A stretch of 64,000 nt of DNA from Chionoecetes opilio (taxonomy: Eukaryota; Arthropoda; Malacostraca; Decapoda; Majidae): contig JACEEZ010003474.1 of the NCBI GenBank assembly GCA_016584305.1, positions 1-64,000 on the forward strand, read 5' to 3'. Positions within the stretch are counted from its first letter, which is position 1, and every line of letters begins with the position of its first letter. Below, piece by piece: positions 58,411 to 64,000 of this stretch. Under the pieces are notes generated by a model. It was not told where the DNA came from. It worked only from the letters and a program-made list of their open reading frames with translations, and ran no database searches. The position numbers and the translations under genes were made by a program.

Positions 58411-60450
58411 TTTTTTTTTTTTTTTCTTTAAACACCCAAGGACTGGCCAAGAGCACAACTAAAAATGTGTAACACAAGCCTTGCTAGTTGCCAGTCCCTA
58501 TAAAGAAGACACAAGATAATAAAAAAAAGTGGTAGGCCAATTTAGTTCTGGAGGCTTCTTGTACTCTTCATCTTTGAAAAGATTTCAAGTCTTAGGAAAG
58601 TGGAACATAGAACAGGAAGAGAGTTCCAGAGTTTACCAGTGAAAGGGATCGAAAGAGGAAAGATCTGTGATTACACTCTTGCATTAGGAAGATGGCGAAT
58701 AGGAATGAGACATGTGAAGAAAGTCTTGTGCACGAGGCCGCGGGAAGGGGGGGGAGGCATGCAGTTAGAGCAAGTTCAAGAGAGCAGTGAGCATGAAAAT
58801 AACGGTAGAATAGAGCAAGAGAAGCAACATTGCGGCGATGATTTAAAGATTGCAGACCGTCAGTTCAGAAGGAGACGGGTTGAATGAGTACGAAAGCTTT
58901 TGGGGGGGGGGAACTCGACCCTGTTTAGGAGAGCTGTTGAGGTGGATCCTCCCCAAACAATCGAGACATACTCCATACATGGCGGATAAGGCCCCTGTAG
59001 AGAGCAAGCAATTGGAGGAGAAAAAAAAGGACGCAAGTACGCACAGGACACCCTAACTTCCTAGAAATGCTGTGTTTTTAGCAAAGGATGAGATGTGAGA
59101 TTTCCAGTTTCAGAGTTTTTTATAAGGATGAGTCCTAGAATTTCATTGTAGCAGAAGGTAGACAGCTTGAGTGTCATTGAGAAGAGGGGTATATTTATCT
59201 GGCAGGTTTTGTCGAAGTAGGATAGGTGACCGAAATTGGGTTTTTAGAGTATTGAACGAACAAAGTTGCTTTGCCCCAATCAAAATTATCGAAAGATCAG
59301 AAGTTTTGGCGCTCGTGGCATCTTCTCTCGTGAATCACTTAGTTCCTGTTGAGTTGGACGGTCTAATAAACGACGTTTTGAAAAATGCAGGGGAGAATCA
59401 TCAGCGTAGGAGTGGATAGTGCTTTTGAGTTAAACTTAGAAGATCATTAATGAATAATAGAAAGAGAGTGGATGATAGGACAGAAAGAACCGGGGGAACG
59501 AGCCAAAAGAAAACTATTGAGTAGATTTAGGAGAAGCAAAATGTCCGTCTACAGTAGCTACAATATAACTGTTTAAAAGGAAACTTAAGATGAAGGTGAC
59601 AGAGAGAAGGAACTAGAAACCGAATGAGGGTAAGTTTGGAGATTAAAGATTTGTGCCAGACTATCAAAGCTTTTGATATGTCCAAGGACACAGCAAAGTT
59701 TTCAGCGCGAAATCCCTCAGGAGGATGCCCAGAAGATTCGTTACGAAAGCTAGAAGAATCGCCACATAATCGCCCTTTACGGACAGTTTTTTTTTACTGA
59801 CGATCACAATAGAAGATGTTAGTCATTAGATGCTTAGAATCTTCTTATAAGATAGATTCAAAAACTTTAGAAAGCAGGAAGTCAAAGCTATAGGCGTAGT
59901 TTGAAGGATTGAACGGTCCAACCCTTCTTATGAACAGGTTGGATGTGAGCAAACTTCCAACAAAGGAAAGGTGGAAGGTGAATAGACAAAAGAAGGAAAG
60001 GTTGACCAGTTCAAGTGCAGCAGTAAGCCAAGTTTTTGGAACAATAGGAGGGACTCCGTCAGGACCGTAAGCCTTCCGAGGATCTAGGCCAGAAAGGGCA
60101 AAGGAAACATCATTCCGAAGGATCTTAATGACAGGCATAATATAGTCAGAGGGTGGAGAGAAGGGAGGAACAGCCCTTTCATCAAACCAGAGTGGCTTTT
60201 TAGCAAAGGTTATGAGGCGAGAGTTTCAGCTTTAAAAGTAGATGATACAGGGCTGTGGGACATCTGGGTGAAGCAGAGGAGGAAAGATGCAAGAGAAAAT
60301 TGTTATAGATTTATTACTAGAATGCCAGAAGTCACGAGAGCACTTTTGATTCAGAAAGCATTTTGAAGCAGTTTTCTATAGAAATAAAGAGTTTTTTAGT
60401 AATTTGAAGTACAAAGATTGTGGCATGATTATAGCAGAAATATAAAAAGG
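58411..60450 (-). pseudogene. Jockey/X-element-like LINE reverse transcriptase, broken and 5'-truncated
   Basis: A non-LTR retrotransposon read on the minus strand. The reverse-transcriptase domain is recognisable across frames: SGLDPRKAYGPDGVPP (near 60050-60100), LSKVFESIL (59848), SLDISKAFD (near 59680), and the catalytic YADD (59397-59408) in SYADDSPLHF. The C-terminus near 58560-58640 and the 3' UTR (TATAGGGACTGGCAACTAGC, CTTGGCCAGTCCTTGG) match 6380-6878. The A tail is the 15-base T run at 58411-58425. Many indels and stops make it non-functional. The endonuclease part is missing. It would have copied its RNA by target-primed reverse transcription. Confidence 0.85.
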
Positions 60451-60844
60451 CTAGTATGCCGGAGATGGATTCTACGGTGTACCGGATATGTGGGCAGTAT
60501 CCAACTATTGTAGGTTTGGCAGATTTGACTACGCCTCCATCCCCAACACCTGCCAACATTTGAGGCAGTTGCCATGCATGATATGCCCTCAGGTCTTGCC
60601 CTCCTTACAATGACGGTGTGTGATAGATTATTGGATCATAATCACATGCCCTTGTCAGCTCAAAGCTCACAGCAATTTCTGGCCTCAATCATCTAGCGAC
60701 CAGAAATACATGTGTTGATGCGTATAGTAATTACCGTTGTTCTCCCACGAGCAGTCCCGGGCGTGTGCACTCAGTAAGCTCCTGACTATTACATTTCCAT
60801 CCAATGTGGATTCCCGAGGGTATAATATATGTTCGGTAGACCAT

Positions 60845-61055
60845 GTGCGACTCCGCGTTTCGACAAAAGTTGCCCGGTAGCTAGGCGTCCAAATGGCGTA
60901 GCAAAATACCAAAAAGATGCGGAAAAGTTTCCGTGTGACATAGCCTTAAGGTCGTTCACCACGAACACTTCTTCCGTGGCCCCCGCATCTTTGGTATTTT
61001 GCTATACCATTTGATGCCTGATACCGGCAACTTTTGTAGCCAAACGCGGAAGTCC
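60845..61055. repeat. Hairpin (~75-bp arms)
   Basis: Arms share TAGCAAAATACCAAA.GATGCGG, AAAAGTTGCC and CCGCGTTT in mirrored order around a loop of about 55 bases. Similar AGCAAAATACCAAA.GATGC sequence occurs at 52690. 60451-60844 before it holds nothing I recognise. Confidence 0.8.
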
Positions 61056-63900
61056 GCGCCATTTTCTTCTCTTGCCACCGAGTACTGGCCCTTTGTTTAC
61101 ATTTCGGAGCAGCCGACGCCACGCAGACTTGTAGGAAGTATACTTTCAGGGTGAAAGTAAGATAAATTAACCAATCTTAGGTGGATCAAGAGATGTTGTA
61201 GCATCTCTGTGGTGATCTGTTTAGGGAAAAGTAGTGCTGTATACAAGGGAATATAGCTGTATGATTCTTGTATAGTAATAGTAATATAGTGTCTATGAAT
61301 GTAGAAACAGTTAAGTATTTTGGTAAGAGTAGGGTAGGAGAAGCATAAACTAGGCTTTTTTACTCTATATATAGCAAGAGACGTGCAATGATATGTTAAT
61401 GCGTGTTTTTATGATGTATTTTACGTTGATTTAAGAGATATATAGTATAAGTTTTGAGTTGAGTGAAGTTATTACGGAAAATGTTGATAAACCTATTTAA
61501 ATAGGCTGCGTGTGTTTTTACTATAGAAAGCGGGGATAATTGATGTGAGTGGTATTTTTATTTGATTTTAGGAATACAATTAAGGTTTTTGAGTGTTTAT
61601 TTATGGTTTAGCAAGGGAAATGTGAAGCGGGAGGAAGGCCATGTTATAAAGGCCAGTAGAAGCAGATAGCTATAGAGTTACCAAAATGATGCCGGAAAAT
61701 ATCTGCTCGTAGTGACACGGCCCTTACACTCATACATCACTGTTTTAATCGTTTGTGGGGATCATATCACTCGACCTCCGTAGTTGTGAGTTTATAAAAT
61801 ATTCGCAAGTGGAAAAGAATGGTGCAAGGGAAACTAAAATATCTAGAAAAGAAAGGGCGGAACTCTTAAAAGAAAGACAAGTCTCCCCACGAAAAGAAAA
61901 CATACTGCTTCAGATCTAACTGGCTGAAAGTAAGTCAATTAGCGTGTTCGTGTAGCAACTTCAGGTTCTTGGAACCACCGTTAATTGTCTCTGGCATTTC
62001 ATACATCGATTGTAGAATGTGAGCAGGTTGTACAACCATATTCGCCATTTCCTCCTTCATACTACACTATTATACAATGATGAGACGAGATCTTGTACAC
62101 CATTATTACCATTTCCTTCACTGTAGTATTATATTCACAATGGTACTTGTAAGATGAAGATATATTTGGCCAAAGTAATGTTTAACTTCGTTTATAATAT
62201 ACATTTTCTGATCATCATTAATCTGTCCCTAATGTTCCACTTTATAGAAAAACGTTATGTTCATCTCTTGTTTTAACATTTGTTTTATTTCATGTAGGCA
62301 CAGGCGTGGGGGATATTGGCATTGTACGTAAGGACACGTTAGGCACTATTTCATGGTTTTCTATAGAGATATTTGGACCAAATATGATTGTTTTGAGTTG
62401 CGACAAACACCAGAGTTGTTAACTGTACGATAATTATCGTATTTTGTACCTATAATTTGACTATCTGTACTAGTAGATGCATGGTTGTTGAATGTATCAC
62501 AAAATACGATAATTGGCTCAAAATATCCATTACATTATAGTCATACAACAAATGATAATCGCTCCAAGAAAAAAAAAAACTGTCAACTTCTTCCACGAAC
62601 GAAGAAGAGAGAGTTTTGAGTTACTTTTGGTCCTTTGTTGTGACATGGAACTTGGAGCGTTTGCTTGCCACATGTGGAACGCAGATTGTTAGAGGGGTAT
62701 TTAGCAAGGTTTAACTCCACCTACCCCAAGTACAAAGATTAGAAACTGATTTATAACGGAACCATACTTGGTTCTCTACTACGCATCGCAGTGTGTAACG
62801 GGAAAAGCAGATTGTGTTACTTTCATTCCTACACATTGATATGATAAGTCGATGACACTGACACACTGAATTAAAAGCGCCACCTTGACACACGGGCACT
62901 AAAGAGTGAAGAGAGGAGGACGCGGAATTCCCCTTTTCTTATGAGATATACTAGAGTTCTAGAATAAAAATTTTTTGGGGTTTATGCGATGCGTTAGAAT
63001 TATTTATATTTTATTTTATTGTTAGTTATTATTGTCGTTAAAAAAATAATTTATGATGTGTGAAATGTTGTCAAGATTTGATATTTATTTATTTTGGTGA
63101 AAAGTGGTAATATTTTTTTTACATGTGGAACGCTGAATTCAATGAAGGTAAAAAAGTCATTTACAGTACCTATAATATTATTATCTAAGGTCTACGATAA
63201 ATCTATCTGCAAATACGATAATTTCTGGTGACCCGGTACGACAATGCGGGCTTCAAAAAGTTTCCATCCCTGGTTGCGCACCACTGCAGGTCTAGCGGAA
63301 CAGCCGCGCTACCAAATCTTCAGTCCTTTTTCCCGGAGCCGTCGTGGTTGGGAGGCCGGCTCGCTCGGTGTTCACCTGCTAGGATGCAGTACCGCGCCAT
63401 GGTGGCGCGGTTTGGTAGAGTTTACTTGGCTAGAGTTTGCAGTAGTCCTGCAGCATTCAGGTTCAGGCGGTTCGAGTCCACCAAGTTCGGGTGTCCTTGC
63501 GTGGTGGCTTCTTTGTTATAGTTCAGAACCTTGATATTTGTTACTTATGCAAAGGTGTCCATATGGATCAAGTTATCCATGTTATCTTATCGCTATGTCA
63601 GTTAGACATTCCCACAGTGTGGAAAGTTTTGCTGCTGGTGTTTTAAGAGTTTCTGCCAGCACCTCGCCCTTGTTAACTTCTTCCTGCTCCAATTTATATA
63701 AAGAGTTCCAAAACATCGTTGGCCGCCCGTGAGAGGCACAGCTCTTCTTCATATCAAGCTCTCTTGTCATTCTCAGTTTCTAGAGACTCCCTCCTATTGT
63801 TGAAACTCGGATCCTTGAGTCCCTGGGAGTTTGGAGGCCTGGGTGAGATCTTTGAACGCCTCAGCAATAATGGGTTTTTAGAGCTCCCGGTTGATAATTG
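60985..63900 (+). repeat. Duplicated segment, copy 2 (cleaner)
   Basis: Partner of 51930-53960, interrupted by the insertion at 62411-63272. Comparison shows how strongly copy 1 is altered towards homopolymers. No gene seen. Confidence 0.85.
62411..63272 (-). mobile_element. hAT-like non-autonomous element (862 bp)
   Basis: Absent from the matching place in the 51930-53960 copy, so it inserted after the duplication or was lost there. Ends read CAGAGTTG inward on the left and CAGGGATG inward on the right, both fitting the hAT pattern CAGRGNTG. GTTGCG occurs near both flanks (62398 and 63273) but offset by 6 bases on the left, so the target duplication is unresolved. Reverse-complement match to 15340-15982. 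No ORF of note. Confidence 0.7.
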
Positions 63901-64000
63901 GCCTCGTTCCATTAATTTTTTGTGCGTGGACACAGCTTATTAGGGAAGAAGCCAGTTCGCTCTATCCTCGTCTGGGTCAAGTGCTCATCTTCATCTGCAC

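Overview
This window looks like a repeat-dominated eukaryotic contig, most likely from an arthropod and probably a decapod crustacean. It has spliced transposon genes, a Jockey/X-element-like LINE, a tRNA-derived SINE, scattered AACCTAACC (TTAGG-type) motifs and many di- and trinucleotide microsatellites. I see no bacterial genes, no CRISPR array, no rRNA and no convincing host gene apart from one orphan exon candidate at 9651-9819. Almost everything recognisable is mobile DNA, and many elements are foldbacks (long inverted repeats).

Layout. 1-5 kb: a foldback, a four-unit satellite-like array punctuated by GC-rich palindromes, and a G-rich simple repeat. 5-13 kb: foldbacks, perfect hairpins, two SINE pieces, three LINE 3' ends and the orphan exon. 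13.2-37.4 kb: a hAT complex. It starts with a non-autonomous hAT insertion with an exact 8-bp target duplication (13212-15299). A 965-base N gap follows, then at least three head-to-tail units of about 3.97 kb in minus orientation, each a non-coding foldback/microsatellite half joined to a hAT transposase. The same unit returns in plus orientation and ends at 37351. The 7 kb between the orientations looks gene-less and AT-rich, but I could align its right half to a heavily eroded plus-strand hAT unit. 37.4-45.4 kb: a PIF/Harbinger system with a spliced MADF protein gene (plus) and a two-exon DDE transposase (minus), loaded with nested MITEs. 45.5-51.7 kb: a 6.15-kb unit with long inverted termini around one large broken gene at 46065-50878. 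51.7-64 kb: a segment duplicated between 51.9-54.0 and 61.0-63.9 kb, a broken LINE with GPDG and YADD reverse-transcriptase motifs, and another hAT-like insertion.

The most interesting object is the 45529-51683 unit. Its gene has a strong start context and recognisable blocks of a multicopy invertebrate protein family I know only as uncharacterised, including a TVDTD block that may belong to a PIN/FEN1-like nuclease domain. I see no DDE transposase in it. The flanking inverted repeats suggest the family is carried by its own DNA element.

Sequence quality matters. About 1-5 kb, 16.9-18.6 kb and 46.1-54.95 kb show a base-level error style in which bases are replaced by their neighbour, giving false homopolymers. 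About 26.5-33.9 kb shows a different, indel-rich erosion. Broken reading frames in these zones cannot be taken as evolutionary decay without read support.
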